DNA of 64,000 nt from NCBI RefSeq assembly GCF_027530345.1, contig NZ_JAPZQK010000013.1:1-64000 (forward strand). The letters run 5' to 3'. The first letter of the stretch is position 1; each line of letters opens with the position of its first letter. Of this stretch, positions 51,862 to 60,527 are shown in pieces. The translations under genes were made by a program, and so were the position numbers. Under the pieces are notes generated by a model, which had not been told where the DNA came from, did no database searches, and was given only the letters and a program-made list of their open reading frames with translations. This DNA comes from Silanimonas sp. Lineage in GTDB: Bacteria > Pseudomonadota > Gammaproteobacteria > Xanthomonadales > Xanthomonadaceae.

Positions 51862-53058
51862 ATGAGCAAGCAAGTTCAAGACGCCTACATCGTCGCCGCC
51901 ACCCGCACCCCGGTCGGCAAGGCCCCGCGCGGCTACTTCCGCAACACCCGTCCCGACGACATGCTCGCGCACGTGCTGAAGAGCGTCGTGGCGCAGGCCC
52001 CGGGCATCGACCTCTCGCAGATCGACGACGCGATCATCGGTTGCGCCATGCCGGAGGGCGAGCAGGGCATGAACGTGGCGCGCATCGGCGTGCTGCTGGC
52101 CGGCCTGCCGAACACCATCGCGGCGCAGACCATCAACCGCTTCTGCTCCTCCGGCCTGCAGGCCGTGGCGCTGGCGGCCGACCAGATCCGCCTCGGCAAC
52201 GCCGACCTGATGTTGGCCGGCGGTACGGAATCCATGAGCATGGTTCCGATGATGGGCAACAAGGTGGCCATGGCCCCGAGCGTGTTCGACAACGAGCACG
52301 TCGCCATCGCCTATGGCATGGGCATCACCGCCGAGAAGGTCGCCGAGGAGTGGAAGGTCAGCCGCGACGACCAGGACGCCTTCGCCGCCGAATCGCACCG
52401 TCGCGCACTGGCCGCCATCGCCGCGGGTGAGTTCAAGGCCGAGATCTCGCCCTACGCCGTGCGCACCCGCGTGCCGGTGCTGGGCGGCAACACGGTGAAG
52501 CTGGTCGAGAAGTCCATCGACACCGACGAAGGCCCGCGTGCCGACACCTCGGTCGAAGGCCTCGCCAAGCTGAAGCCGGTGTTCCGCATGGGCGGCTCGG
52601 TGACGGCGGGCAACAGCTCGCAGATGAGCGACGGCGCCGGTGCGGTGCTGCTGGCCTCCGAGAAGGCGATCAAGCAGTACGGCCTGACCCCGCTCGCCCG
52701 CTTCGTCAGCTTCTCGGTCGCCGGCGTGCGCCCGGAAGTGATGGGCATCGGCCCGATCGAGGCGATCCCGAAGGCGCTGAAGCAGGCCGGCCTCACGCAG
52801 GACCAGCTCGACTGGATCGAGCTCAACGAAGCCTTCGCCGCGCAGGCGCTGGCCGTCACCCGCACTTGCGGCCTCGACCCGTCGAAGATCAACCCGCTGG
52901 GCGGTGCGATCGCGCTGGGCCACCCCCTGGGCGCGACCGGTGCGATCCGCACCGCGACGATCGTCCACGGTCTGCGTCGCCGCAAGCAGAAGTACGGCAT
53001 GGTGACGATGTGCATCGGCACCGGCATGGGCGCTGCGGGCATCTTCGAAGCGCTTTGA
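51862..53058 (+). CDS. fadA: acetyl-CoA C-acyltransferase (thiolase)
   Basis: 398 residues. It cleaves 3-ketoacyl-CoA in the last step of beta-oxidation. The nucleophile is the cysteine in NRFCSSGLQ (about residue 95). The second catalytic pair is the His in GHPLGATGA and the Cys in MCIGTGMG near the C terminus, and NEAFAAQ is present. It follows the FadN-like gene closely and a strong terminator lies 38 bp after the stop, which makes this a two-gene operon. Confidence 0.95.
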   Translation: MSKQVQDAYIVAATRTPVGKAPRGYFRNTRPDDMLAHVLKSVVAQAPGIDLSQIDDAIIGCAMPEGEQGMNVARIGVLLAGLPNTIAAQTINRFCSSGLQAVALAADQIRLGNADLMLAGGTESMSMVPMMGNKVAMAPSVFDNEHVAIAYGMGITAEKVAEEWKVSRDDQDAFAAESHRRALAAIAAGEFKAEISPYAVRTRVPVLGGNTVKLVEKSIDTDEGPRADTSVEGLAKLKPVFRMGGSVTAGNSSQMSDGAGAVLLASEKAIKQYGLTPLARFVSFSVAGVRPEVMGIGPIEAIPKALKQAGLTQDQLDWIELNEAFAAQALAVTRTCGLDPSKINPLGGAIALGHPLGATGAIRTATIVHGLRRRKQKYGMVTMCIGTGMGAAGIFEAL

Positions 53059-53096
53059 CGATCGGCCGGCGGTCACGCCGGCTCGGTCGGAAACGG

Positions 53097-53123
53097 AAAG
53101 GCCCGGCATCGCCGGGCCTTTCT
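53097..53123. terminator. bidirectional intrinsic terminator
   Basis: AAAGGCCCGGC, loop ATC, GCCGGGCCTTT gives an 11-bp perfect stem with A-run on one side and TTTCTC on the other. It serves the thiolase gene and, on the other strand, the convergent oxidase gene. Confidence 0.88.
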
Positions 53124-53126
53124 CGT

Positions 53127-54431
53127 TCAGGGGCGCCCTGCCCCGCCCTCGCGCCAATCCTTCCACGCGTCCTTGGCCTGCAGCCACCAGTAGGTGGCCT
53201 GTGCGCCGGCAAAGCCCCAAGGCTTCATCGCGGAGGCGAGGCCGTAGGGCGCGTAGGCCTGCCACGTCGGATCACCCTCTGCGATGGCGGCCGCCAGCAC
53301 CTCGCCCGCGACCGTGGTCGGCGCCACGCCGTGGCCGCCGAAGGCCTGCGCATGCCAGAGGCCCTCGTCCAATCGCCCGATCTGCGGCATCTCATGGCGG
53401 GCGTAGCTCATCAATCCCGACCAGGCATGGTCGACGCGCACACCGTCGAGCTGCGGGAAGACGCGCAGCACGTCGCGACGCAACAGGCGCTCGACATCCG
53501 ACGCGTCGCGATCCCGGACCGAGATCCGTCCCCCCCAGAGCAGTCGCGTGTCCGGCAGCAGACGGTAGTAGTCGAAAGCGAATCGCGTGTCGTAGACGGC
53601 GGCCTGCGTCTCGAGCACTTCCGCGGCACGCGGCCCCAAGGGTTCGGTCACGATCACGTAGGTGGCGATGGGCAAGACCGAGGCATCGACCTTGGGCACC
53701 AGCCCAGCGAGGTAGCCGCCACAGGCCAGAACGACGTGCTCAGCGTCCACCGAGCCACCCGGTGTCTCGACGCGCCAACCGCTGCCCTTGGGTCGAAGCG
53801 CGGTCGCCGGGCTGCCGTCGTGAACCGTCGCCCCAAGGTGGCGAAGCGTGCCAGCCAGGCCGCGCGCGTACTTCAACGGGTGGAAGTGGAAGGCCTGCGG
53901 TTCGAACAGGGCCGCACTGTAGCGCTCGCTCTTCACCTGTCGCCGCAGGCGCGCGCGGTCCACCGGCTGCCAATGCGTGTCGAAGTGCGTCTCCAGCAAG
54001 TGGCGACGGCGCTCCAGCACGTCGCCGTCGCGGAACCAGTTCGCCCAAAGCACGCCACCGTCGATCCGGTCGCAGTCGATGGCGTAACGCTCGGTGCGGG
54101 AACGTACGAGGGCGACGGCATCCTGGGTCCGACGGTACGCCGCCCGTGCCGCCTCCCGGCCGAGATCAGCGAGCAGGTCGGCCTCGCCGCGCGAATAGCC
54201 GGCGAAGACGAAACCACCGTTGCGCCCGGAGGCGCCGTAACCGACCGTTTCGGCTTCGAGCACGACGACGTCGGTGACGCCGCGCTCCACCAACCCGAGC
54301 GCGGTGTTCAGTCCAGCGTATCCGCCGCCGATGATGCAGACGCGCGCTTCCGTGGCGCCGCGGAGCGGCGCGGCCTCCAAGCCGGGCCCGGTGGTCGCGC
54401 GGTAGTAGTCGGTGGCGGTGCGTTCAAGCAT
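53127..54431 (-). CDS. FAD-dependent oxidoreductase (DAO family, PuuB/OrdL-like)
   Basis: 434 residues. The FAD-binding dinucleotide fold is VCIIGGGYAGLNTALGLVERG (split at about residues 31-51) and the GYGASGRNGGFVFAG stretch is typical of gamma-glutamylputrescine oxidase and related D-amino-acid/sarcosine oxidases. The C-terminal FGGHGVAPTTVAGEVLAAA closes the FAD site. It probably oxidises a secondary or polyamine-derived amine. It stands alone, converging on the thiolase gene. No aldehyde dehydrogenase or glutamyl ligase of the Puu pathway is adjacent, so the substrate stays open. Confidence 0.88.
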   Translation of the reverse strand: MLERTATDYYRATTGPGLEAAPLRGATEARVCIIGGGYAGLNTALGLVERGVTDVVVLEAETVGYGASGRNGGFVFAGYSRGEADLLADLGREAARAAYRRTQDAVALVRSRTERYAIDCDRIDGGVLWANWFRDGDVLERRRHLLETHFDTHWQPVDRARLRRQVKSERYSAALFEPQAFHFHPLKYARGLAGTLRHLGATVHDGSPATALRPKGSGWRVETPGGSVDAEHVVLACGGYLAGLVPKVDASVLPIATYVIVTEPLGPRAAEVLETQAAVYDTRFAFDYYRLLPDTRLLWGGRISVRDRDASDVERLLRRDVLRVFPQLDGVRVDHAWSGLMSYARHEMPQIGRLDEGLWHAQAFGGHGVAPTTVAGEVLAAAIAEGDPTWQAYAPYGLASAMKPWGFAGAQATYWWLQAKDAWKDWREGGAGRP

Positions 54432-54489
54432 GGGCGGGTGGCGCGGGAGGCGATAGCATCAGGACTCCCCTGCATCTTTCCCGCCGACG

Positions 54490-54885
54490 ATGTCGCCATC
54501 AAGCCCACCGGACCGCACCCGCGTGATCCTCGTCGTACTCGCCGGCGCCTGCGTCGTGGTCGGCCTGATGTGGGGCCTGCGATGGGTGTTCGAGGACCGC
54601 GTGGTGGCGGGGCGCTTGAGCCCCGAAGCGTCCCTCGAGGCGATGGCGGACTTCGTGGCGATGCTCCAAGCCCTCGCCGCCATGATCGCGGCCTTGCTGG
54701 CGGCGCTGCTGGCGTGGATCGCAAGACGCACGCGCGAGACGCGCCAATGGCCGCCCTCGGGCCGATGGCCGGCTCCACGCGCCATCGGGGACCTCGAGAT
54801 CCAGCGGTACACGACGCGTCTGCACGCCGGGGCCGTGGTGTCCGGCGCCGCGGCCATCGCGGCGCTGGCCGCCGCTCTCGGCTGA
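54490..54885 (+). CDS. small membrane protein of unknown function
   Basis: 131 residues with three hydrophobic segments: VILVVLAGACVVVGLMWGL, then ALAAMIAALLAALLAWIA, and GAVVSGAAAIAALAAALG at the C terminus. The middle is basic and Pro/Trp rich (RRTRETRQWPPSGRWPAPRA). No family was recognised. It is divergent from the FAD oxidase and converges on galU, so it is a lone gene. Protein-like composition and the membrane pattern on the strand opposite to both neighbours support it being real, but no conserved motif does. Confidence 0.5.
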   Translation: MSPSSPPDRTRVILVVLAGACVVVGLMWGLRWVFEDRVVAGRLSPEASLEAMADFVAMLQALAAMIAALLAALLAWIARRTRETRQWPPSGRWPAPRAIGDLEIQRYTTRLHAGAVVSGAAAIAALAAALG

Positions 54886-54894
54886 GTCGCGCCG

Positions 54895-55776
54895 TCAGCC
54901 CTTGGCCAAGGCCTGACGCATCAGCGCCTTCGCCGCATCGCGGAGGTCGTCGTCTTCGAGCGCGTACTGCAGGGTCGCTTCGATCAGGCCGATGCGGCTT
55001 CCGCAGTCGAAGCGACGGCCTTCGAAACGATAGGCCAGCGTCTTGTGCGCCTTGAGCAGGGCCGCGATGCCGTCGGTGAGCTGGATTTCCCCGCCAGCGC
55101 CCGGTTTGGTCGACTCCAGCAGTTCGAAGATTTCCGGCTGGAGCACGTAGCGCCCCACCACGGCGAGGGTGCTGGGCGACTCCTCGGGGCGCGGCTTCTC
55201 GACGATGGCGCTGATTTCGCCGTGGCGCCCGGTGAAATCACGCGTCGCGACGATACCGTAGCTGCGCGTCTGTTCGATCGGGACGTCCTGCACCGCGATC
55301 ACGCTCGCCTTCTGCTGCGTCGCCAGTTCGACGAGTTGGCGGGTCGCGCCGGCACCCCGGCTCCAGATCAGGTCGTCCGGCAGCAACACCGCGAACGGCT
55401 GGTCGCCGACCACCGGTCGGGCACAGAGCACCGCATGGCCGAGGCCAAGGGCTTCCGCCTGGGTCACGAACACCGCCCGAACATGGCGCGGCAACACGTC
55501 GCGGATCGACGCGAGCAGTTCGGACTTCCCCGCGCGCTCGAGCTTCTGCTCGAGCTCGTAGGCCTTGTCGAAGTAGTCAGCGACGGAGTGCTTGTAGCGG
55601 TTCGTCACGAAGACGAGCGTGTCGCAGCCGGCTTCGATGGCCTCGTCGACGGCATATTGGATCAGCGGCCGATCGACGACCGGGAGCATCTCCTTCGGCA
55701 CCGTCTTGGTGGCGGGAAGGAAGCGCGTGCCGAGGCCGGCGACGGGGAAGACCGCACAACGGACGCGCGCACTCAT
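54895..55776 (-). CDS. galU: UTP-glucose-1-phosphate uridylyltransferase
   Basis: 293 residues. It makes UDP-glucose for surface polysaccharides. The nucleotidyltransferase signature VAGLGTRFLPATKTVPKEML is at about residues 9-28, followed by PVVDRPLIQYAVDEAIEAG and later LPDDLIWSRG. The start overlaps the stop of the WbpM-like gene (ATGA), so it is translationally coupled to that gene and forms the end of the long aroA-to-galU run. Confidence 0.96.
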   Translation of the reverse strand: MSARVRCAVFPVAGLGTRFLPATKTVPKEMLPVVDRPLIQYAVDEAIEAGCDTLVFVTNRYKHSVADYFDKAYELEQKLERAGKSELLASIRDVLPRHVRAVFVTQAEALGLGHAVLCARPVVGDQPFAVLLPDDLIWSRGAGATRQLVELATQQKASVIAVQDVPIEQTRSYGIVATRDFTGRHGEISAIVEKPRPEESPSTLAVVGRYVLQPEIFELLESTKPGAGGEIQLTDGIAALLKAHKTLAYRFEGRRFDCGSRIGLIEATLQYALEDDDLRDAAKALMRQALAKG

Positions 55777-57677
55777 GGCGTGCGGCCGCCGCGGATGACC
55801 TGCGGGCGGAACGGCCCGGTGATGCGGCTCGCGGCCGTGGCGGCGAATTCGGGGATGGCTTCGGCAATCACGCGTCGGATCTCACTGTCGTCGTCGCGCT
55901 GCACGGCTTGGCGCAGCGCCTTCAGGGTAGCGTCCACCTCGGCGAGGTCGACGGGCCGTGGTTCGGCCAGGAAAATCTTCGGATGCACGGTCTGCGAGTA
56001 ACTCTCGTCGGCGTGGAACAACTCCTCGTGGAGTTTTTCGCCGGGCCGCAGGCCGGAGTAGCTGATGTCGATGTCGCGGTACGGCGCGAAGCCGGCCAGC
56101 CGGATCATCTGTTCGGCAAGCACGCGGATCAGCACCGGACGGCCCATATCGAGGGTGAAGATGCCCGAGGCCTCGCGCAGGGTCGTGGCCTGCAGGATCA
56201 GCTGGCAAGCCTCGGGAATCGTCATGAAATAGCGAGTGACGTCCGGGTGCGTGACCGTCACCGGTCCGCCGCGACGGATCTGCTCGCGGAACAGCGGCAC
56301 GACGCTGCCTGCCGAATCGAGCACGTTGCCGAAGCGAACGGTGACCAGCCGCGTCGAGGAGCCTTCGCAGCGCGCGAGGCAGGCCAGCTCCGCGAGGCGC
56401 TTGCTGGCTCCCAGCATGTTGATGGCGTTGACGGCCTTGTCGGTCGAGATGAGCACGAGGGTCTTCACCGCACCGGCGACGGCCGTCCTCGCTACCACTT
56501 CGGTCGCGAACAAGTTGTTGCGCACCGCCTCGCGCGGCTGCGCTTCAAGCAGCGGCACGTGCTTGTAGGCGGCGGCATGGAACAACTCATCGGGACGCCA
56601 CAGCTCGACGAGTCGGCGCATCAGCGCCTCGTCGCCGCAGTCGCCGAGCACGTACTCCGCCTGCAGCCGGGGGAAGCGGGCACGCAGGTCGAACTGCAGC
56701 TCATGGAGCGCCAGCTCGGAGCGTTCCACCAGAACCAGTTGGCCGACGCCGACATTGGCGCATTGGCGCGCGAGCTCCGAACCGATCGACCCGCCCGCGC
56801 CGGTGATCAGCACCGAGCGACCAGCGAGGGTTTCGCGGATCGCGTCCCAGTCCGGCAGCACCGGATCACGCCCGAGCAGGTCCTCGATGGCGACATCCTT
56901 CAGGGCGCCGTGCATCCACTGGTCCTGCAGCACTTCCTCCGGGGCGGGCATGCGACTGAAGCGCAGCTTCAGTCGCTCGCACTGCGCCGCGATGCGGCCC
57001 AGCTGCTCGCTCTGGTCACCCGGCAGGGCGATCGCGACGTGCGTGACCGCCGCTTCCTCGGCGATATGCGCGAGGTCCTTGATGCGGCCCAGCACCGGCA
57101 AACCGTAGATCTTGGCGCCCTGGATGCTGCCATCGTCGGCGAGGAAGCCGACCACCTGGTAGCGATCGCTGCGCTGGAGGTCGCGTGCGAGGCTTTCCGC
57201 CGTCGGGCCGGCACCGAGGATCAGCAGGCGTTCGCGCTGTCCCGCCGCGGCGCGCAGCGCCTGCCCGTCCTTCCACGCGCGATAGAGCAACCTCGGCGCC
57301 CCCAAAAGGACCGCCAAGGCCACCGGGTAGAGCACCAGCGCCACGCGTGGCACGCCTTCCGCACGATCCCGGAACAGGAACAGCAGGATGGCGACGAGCA
57401 GGCCACCGAGCATGGTGCTGAAAAGGATGTTCTTGAGGTCCGGCAGGCTGGCGAACCGCCACAGCCCCCGATACAGCCCCATGCGCCAGAACACCGTCAG
57501 CTGCACGGCGACCACGATGGCGGTCTCCACGAGGAACCCGTGCATCGGCACGCTGGAGCCGATGGATGCGTAACGCAGGGCGATCAGCGCCTGCCACGCC
57601 AGCACGACCATGAGCACGTCGTGCAGCACCACGAGGACGCGGCTGATCGGGAAGCGGGGTGGACGGGGGGAACTCAC
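55773..57677 (-). CDS. WbpM/CapD-like nucleotide-sugar 4,6-dehydratase, membrane-bound
   Basis: 634 residues with an N-terminal membrane part of four helices (VLVVLHDVLMVVLAWQALIAL, VETAIVVAVQLTVFW and others), a first Rossmann domain (LLILGAGPTAESLARDL) and a catalytic SDR domain (VLITGAGGSIGSELARQC). Related enzymes (WbpM, PglF, CapD) make 4-keto-6-deoxy UDP-sugars. The usual catalytic pattern is a Met or Tyr four residues before the Lys in N-V-M-G-A-[ST]-K. Here it reads NMLGASK, with Leu422 in that place, Met421 beside it and Lys426. The GTG start overlaps the stop of the preceding glycosyltransferase. Confidence 0.9.
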   Translation of the reverse strand: MSSPRPPRFPISRVLVVLHDVLMVVLAWQALIALRYASIGSSVPMHGFLVETAIVVAVQLTVFWRMGLYRGLWRFASLPDLKNILFSTMLGGLLVAILLFLFRDRAEGVPRVALVLYPVALAVLLGAPRLLYRAWKDGQALRAAAGQRERLLILGAGPTAESLARDLQRSDRYQVVGFLADDGSIQGAKIYGLPVLGRIKDLAHIAEEAAVTHVAIALPGDQSEQLGRIAAQCERLKLRFSRMPAPEEVLQDQWMHGALKDVAIEDLLGRDPVLPDWDAIRETLAGRSVLITGAGGSIGSELARQCANVGVGQLVLVERSELALHELQFDLRARFPRLQAEYVLGDCGDEALMRRLVELWRPDELFHAAAYKHVPLLEAQPREAVRNNLFATEVVARTAVAGAVKTLVLISTDKAVNAINMLGASKRLAELACLARCEGSSTRLVTVRFGNVLDSAGSVVPLFREQIRRGGPVTVTHPDVTRYFMTIPEACQLILQATTLREASGIFTLDMGRPVLIRVLAEQMIRLAGFAPYRDIDISYSGLRPGEKLHEELFHADESYSQTVHPKIFLAEPRPVDLAEVDATLKALRQAVQRDDDSEIRRVIAEAIPEFAATAASRITGPFRPQVIRGGRTP

Positions 57678-58699
57678 CACTGGCCACGCTCCTTGAGATG
57701 CGATGTGAAGTGTCGTTGCAGCCACCACCACGCGGAAACCGTGGCGAAGAAAACCAGCGCTGCGGCGATGGCTTCGAGTCCTGCCTGCTGTGCCATGACC
57801 ATCCCTACCCCGCTCGCCAGCATCCATGCCGCGTACGCCACCGTCACGCGGGCGTGACTGTAACCGCTGCGCGTGACGAGCTGATAGAGGTGCCGGCGGT
57901 GGGCGGACGCCAATCGTTCACCATCGCGGGCGCGCAGCACGAGGGTACCTAGCACATCCACGAGGAAGGCCGCACTCGCCACCAGCGCCACCCCAGCGAT
58001 TTCCAAGCGGGGCGAGGCCAGCACCAGCACCGCCAGACCGAAGCCGAGAGCATGGCTGCCACAGTCCCCCATGAAGGCCCGAGCCTTCGGGAAATTCAGC
58101 GGCAGGAAGCCGAGGCAGGCGGCGAGCAGGCCCATCGCGACGGTGGCGACGAGCGCCGCACCGGTGCCAGTCGCGACCGCGAGGACGCTGGTGCAAACCG
58201 CCACGGCGGCCCATGCGGCAATGCCGTCGATGCCGTCCATGAAGTTCCAGGCGTTGACGAACAGCAGCACGACGGCCACGCCCGCGGCCGTCGCGACGAC
58301 GGACGGCAGGATGACGGGCAGCCCGTCCGGAGCCAGTGGCAGCGCCATCGCGACGGGAAGCGCCGCGAGGGTCTGGCCGGCGAACTTCCACGACGCTCGC
58401 AGCGGGCGAAGGTCGTCGACCAGCCCCACCGCCGCCGCCATCAAGCCGCCGAGCAACACCGCATCGCGCGCCGCCCCGAGGGGCGCCCAGAGCACCACGG
58501 CCAAGGCGAAGGCGGTCGCGATACCGATGCCCGCGCCCCGCGGCGTGGCGACGGCATGGCTGCTGCGATGCCCGGGAACATCGAGCACGCCCCGCCGAAG
58601 GGCCAGCCGACGCCAAGCCTCGGCCACCACGAAGGCGACGGCGGCCACCAGCAACAGCCGCGGCCATGCCGTCAGCAAGGCCTCGAACGGCGGACTCAC
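57674..58699 (-). CDS. WbpL/WecA-like undecaprenyl-phosphate sugar-1-phosphate transferase
   Basis: 341 residues with about ten transmembrane helices. The family motifs are visible: SSHAVATPRGAGIGI, the metal-binding GLVDDLRPLRASWK, FVNAWNFMDGIDGIA, FMGDCGSHALGFG and the late RRHLYQLV. It puts the first sugar of an O-antigen or similar glycan on undecaprenyl phosphate at the inner face of the membrane. The GTG at 58699 lies 7 bp after the lapB stop, and a WbpM-like dehydratase follows with overlap, so the pair is inserted between lapB and galU. Confidence 0.88.
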   Translation of the reverse strand: MSPPFEALLTAWPRLLLVAAVAFVVAEAWRRLALRRGVLDVPGHRSSHAVATPRGAGIGIATAFALAVVLWAPLGAARDAVLLGGLMAAAVGLVDDLRPLRASWKFAGQTLAALPVAMALPLAPDGLPVILPSVVATAAGVAVVLLFVNAWNFMDGIDGIAAWAAVAVCTSVLAVATGTGAALVATVAMGLLAACLGFLPLNFPKARAFMGDCGSHALGFGLAVLVLASPRLEIAGVALVASAAFLVDVLGTLVLRARDGERLASAHRRHLYQLVTRSGYSHARVTVAYAAWMLASGVGMVMAQQAGLEAIAAALVFFATVSAWWWLQRHFTSHLKERGQW

Positions 58700-58706
58700 T
58701 GCCCCC

Positions 58707-59879
58707 TCACTCGATGGCCACGTGCGGCAGCGGCTTGATCGACGCCCACTGCTTGCAGCTCGGGCATTGCCAATGGTGTGCGCGCGCGCCAAAGCCGCAG
58801 CTCTGGCAGCGATAGCCCGGCGAGCGGACGATCAGTTGCTCGTTGATCTGTTGCAGGGCCACCAGCAACCCGCGCGCGTCGTCGCTCTCGCTGCGCAGCG
58901 CGAGCTCGATCAGCGCCGCCTCGCCGCGGATCGACGGCCGTTGCCGCAGGTGCTTGCGCAGGAACTCGAGGGCCACGCCAGCCCCTTCCTCGGTTTCGAG
59001 CCGGCGCGCCAAGGCCAGTGCCGGCGAGACGCCGCGGTAGCGTTCGACCATCTCCAGCAGGAAGCTCCGCGCCCGCGCCGGATCGTCGCCCCGGTCGTAA
59101 GCCGCCAACAGCGGCGGCAACACTTCGGGGAGGAATTCGATGTCCTGTCGCGCGGCACGCTCATAGGCACGGATCGCCGCACCGTCGTTGCCTTCGGCCA
59201 ATTCGATCTGTCCTTCCAGCAGGGCGGCGCGCACGCTGTTGGCGTCGGCGGCATGCGCCCGCTCGAGGTGCTGCCGGGCCAGCGCCCCATCGCCCTTCAG
59301 CCGCGCTTTCTCGGCGAGCTCGCATTCGAACTGGGCGATCAGCTTGCCCATCGGCTCGTGCGTGGCCTGCTCGTAGCGGCGCGCATGGTCGATGGCCTGC
59401 TGCCAGTCGCGCTCGGCCTGGTAGATCGACATCAGGTGGCGCAGGGCCTGCGGTGCGGCCGAGCCCAGCTTCACCAGGTCGGCGAACAGGGTTTCCGCGC
59501 GGTCCAGCAAGCCAGCGCGCATGTAGTCCTCGCCCAGCGCGAGGATCGCGCGTGTCTTCTGCTCGTCCGAGAGGCCCGGCCGCGAGATCACGCTCTGGTG
59601 CAGGCGGATGGCCCGGTCCACCTCGCCGCGACGGCGGAACAGCGTGCCGAGCGTGAACTGGGTTTCCAGCGTTTCCTTGTCGCGCTCGGCGATCTGCAGG
59701 AAGACCTCGATGGCCTTGTCCTGCTGCTCGTTGAGCAGGTAGTTCAGGCCGCGGAAATAGGTGGCCGAGAGCTTGGAGATGCGGGCGCCACCGCGACGCT
59801 CGCTGCCACGCTGCCCGAGGTACCACCCGGCCATGCCGATCGCGGGCACCAGCAGCAGGACCCACCAGACGCTGATCAT
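58707..59879 (-). CDS. lapB: lipopolysaccharide assembly protein LapB
   Basis: 390 residues. One N-terminal membrane helix (ISVWWVLLLVPAIGMAGWYLG) is followed by TPR repeats (AIEVFLQIAERDKETLETQF, RAGLLDRAETLFADLVKLG, etc.) and a C-terminal rubredoxin-like zinc/iron knot with CQSC and CPSC. LapB recruits LpxC to FtsH for proteolysis and so sets LPS synthesis. The start overlaps the lapA stop by 4 bp, the normal arrangement. Confidence 0.95.
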   Translation of the reverse strand: MISVWWVLLLVPAIGMAGWYLGQRGSERRGGARISKLSATYFRGLNYLLNEQQDKAIEVFLQIAERDKETLETQFTLGTLFRRRGEVDRAIRLHQSVISRPGLSDEQKTRAILALGEDYMRAGLLDRAETLFADLVKLGSAAPQALRHLMSIYQAERDWQQAIDHARRYEQATHEPMGKLIAQFECELAEKARLKGDGALARQHLERAHAADANSVRAALLEGQIELAEGNDGAAIRAYERAARQDIEFLPEVLPPLLAAYDRGDDPARARSFLLEMVERYRGVSPALALARRLETEEGAGVALEFLRKHLRQRPSIRGEAALIELALRSESDDARGLLVALQQINEQLIVRSPGYRCQSCGFGARAHHWQCPSCKQWASIKPLPHVAIE

Positions 59880-60121
59880 CCGGCCGACGCCTCGTCGTCT
59901 TCGGCCGGAGCGGCCGGGGTGGACGCCTCGCCACGCGACAGCAAGGCGGCCATGCCGCCCAGCAGGGCGCCGAGCAGCAGGATGGAAAGCAGCAGCAGGC
60001 CCAGGGGCAGGGAGAACTCGATCCACAGCAGGTCGAGGTGCACGGCCTCGGCGTTCAGCGCGACGACACCGATGCCGAACGCGATGCAGAGGAAGGCCAG
60101 CAGGATGCGGATCAGACGCAT
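59876..60121 (-). CDS. lapA: lipopolysaccharide assembly protein LapA
   Basis: 81 residues with two transmembrane helices (LIRILLAFLCIAFGIGVVALN and LGLLLLSILLLGALLGGMAAL) joined by HLDLLWIEFSLP. It is the usual partner of LapB in the inner membrane. The C-terminal tail is acidic (PAEDDEASAG). Position between ihfB and lapB is the conserved gammaproteobacterial one. Confidence 0.92.
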   Translation of the reverse strand: MRLIRILLAFLCIAFGIGVVALNAEAVHLDLLWIEFSLPLGLLLLSILLLGALLGGMAALLSRGEASTPAAPAEDDEASAG

Positions 60122-60162
60122 GCGACCACGCCGTTGCGGAGGATCGCGGGATTATCGACGGA

Positions 60163-60459
60163 TCAGGGCGATTCGGGAACCACGGGGTTCACGCGCTCGC
60201 GAAGTTCCTTGCCCGGCTTGAAGTGCGGGACGTACTTGCCCGGCAGCTCGACGCTCTCGCCGGTCTTCGGGTTGCGGCCCAGCCGCGGCGGGCGGAAATG
60301 CAGGGAGAAACTGCCGAACCCGCGCACTTCGATGCGCTGCCCGGTCGTGAGCGAGTCGCTCATCATCTCGAGCAGGGACTTGACCGCCAGCTCGACGTCT
60401 TCGGGCTTCAGATGGGGCTGGCGGAGCGCCAACGCCTCGATCAGTTCGGACTTGGTCAT
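60163..60459 (-). CDS. ihfB: integration host factor beta subunit
   Basis: 98 residues of the HU/IHF fold. [11 protein letters not shown] opens the dimer helices, [22 protein letters not shown] carries the DNA-intercalating proline arm, and a short C-terminal extension follows. IHF bends DNA in recombination, transcription and replication. The start at 60459 gives the family N terminus; an ATG seven codons earlier is less likely. It lies between rpsA and lapA, as in other gammaproteobacteria. Confidence 0.95.
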   Translation of the reverse strand: MTKSELIEALALRQPHLKPEDVELAVKSLLEMMSDSLTTGQRIEVRGFGSFSLHFRPPRLGRNPKTGESVELPGKYVPHFKPGKELRERVNPVVPESP

Positions 60460-60527
60460 CGATCCCTTCGACGGCCGCATTCAGGGGCAGCGGCCCGGGC
60501 GAACCCGGGCCGCCGTTGTCGCTTCGA

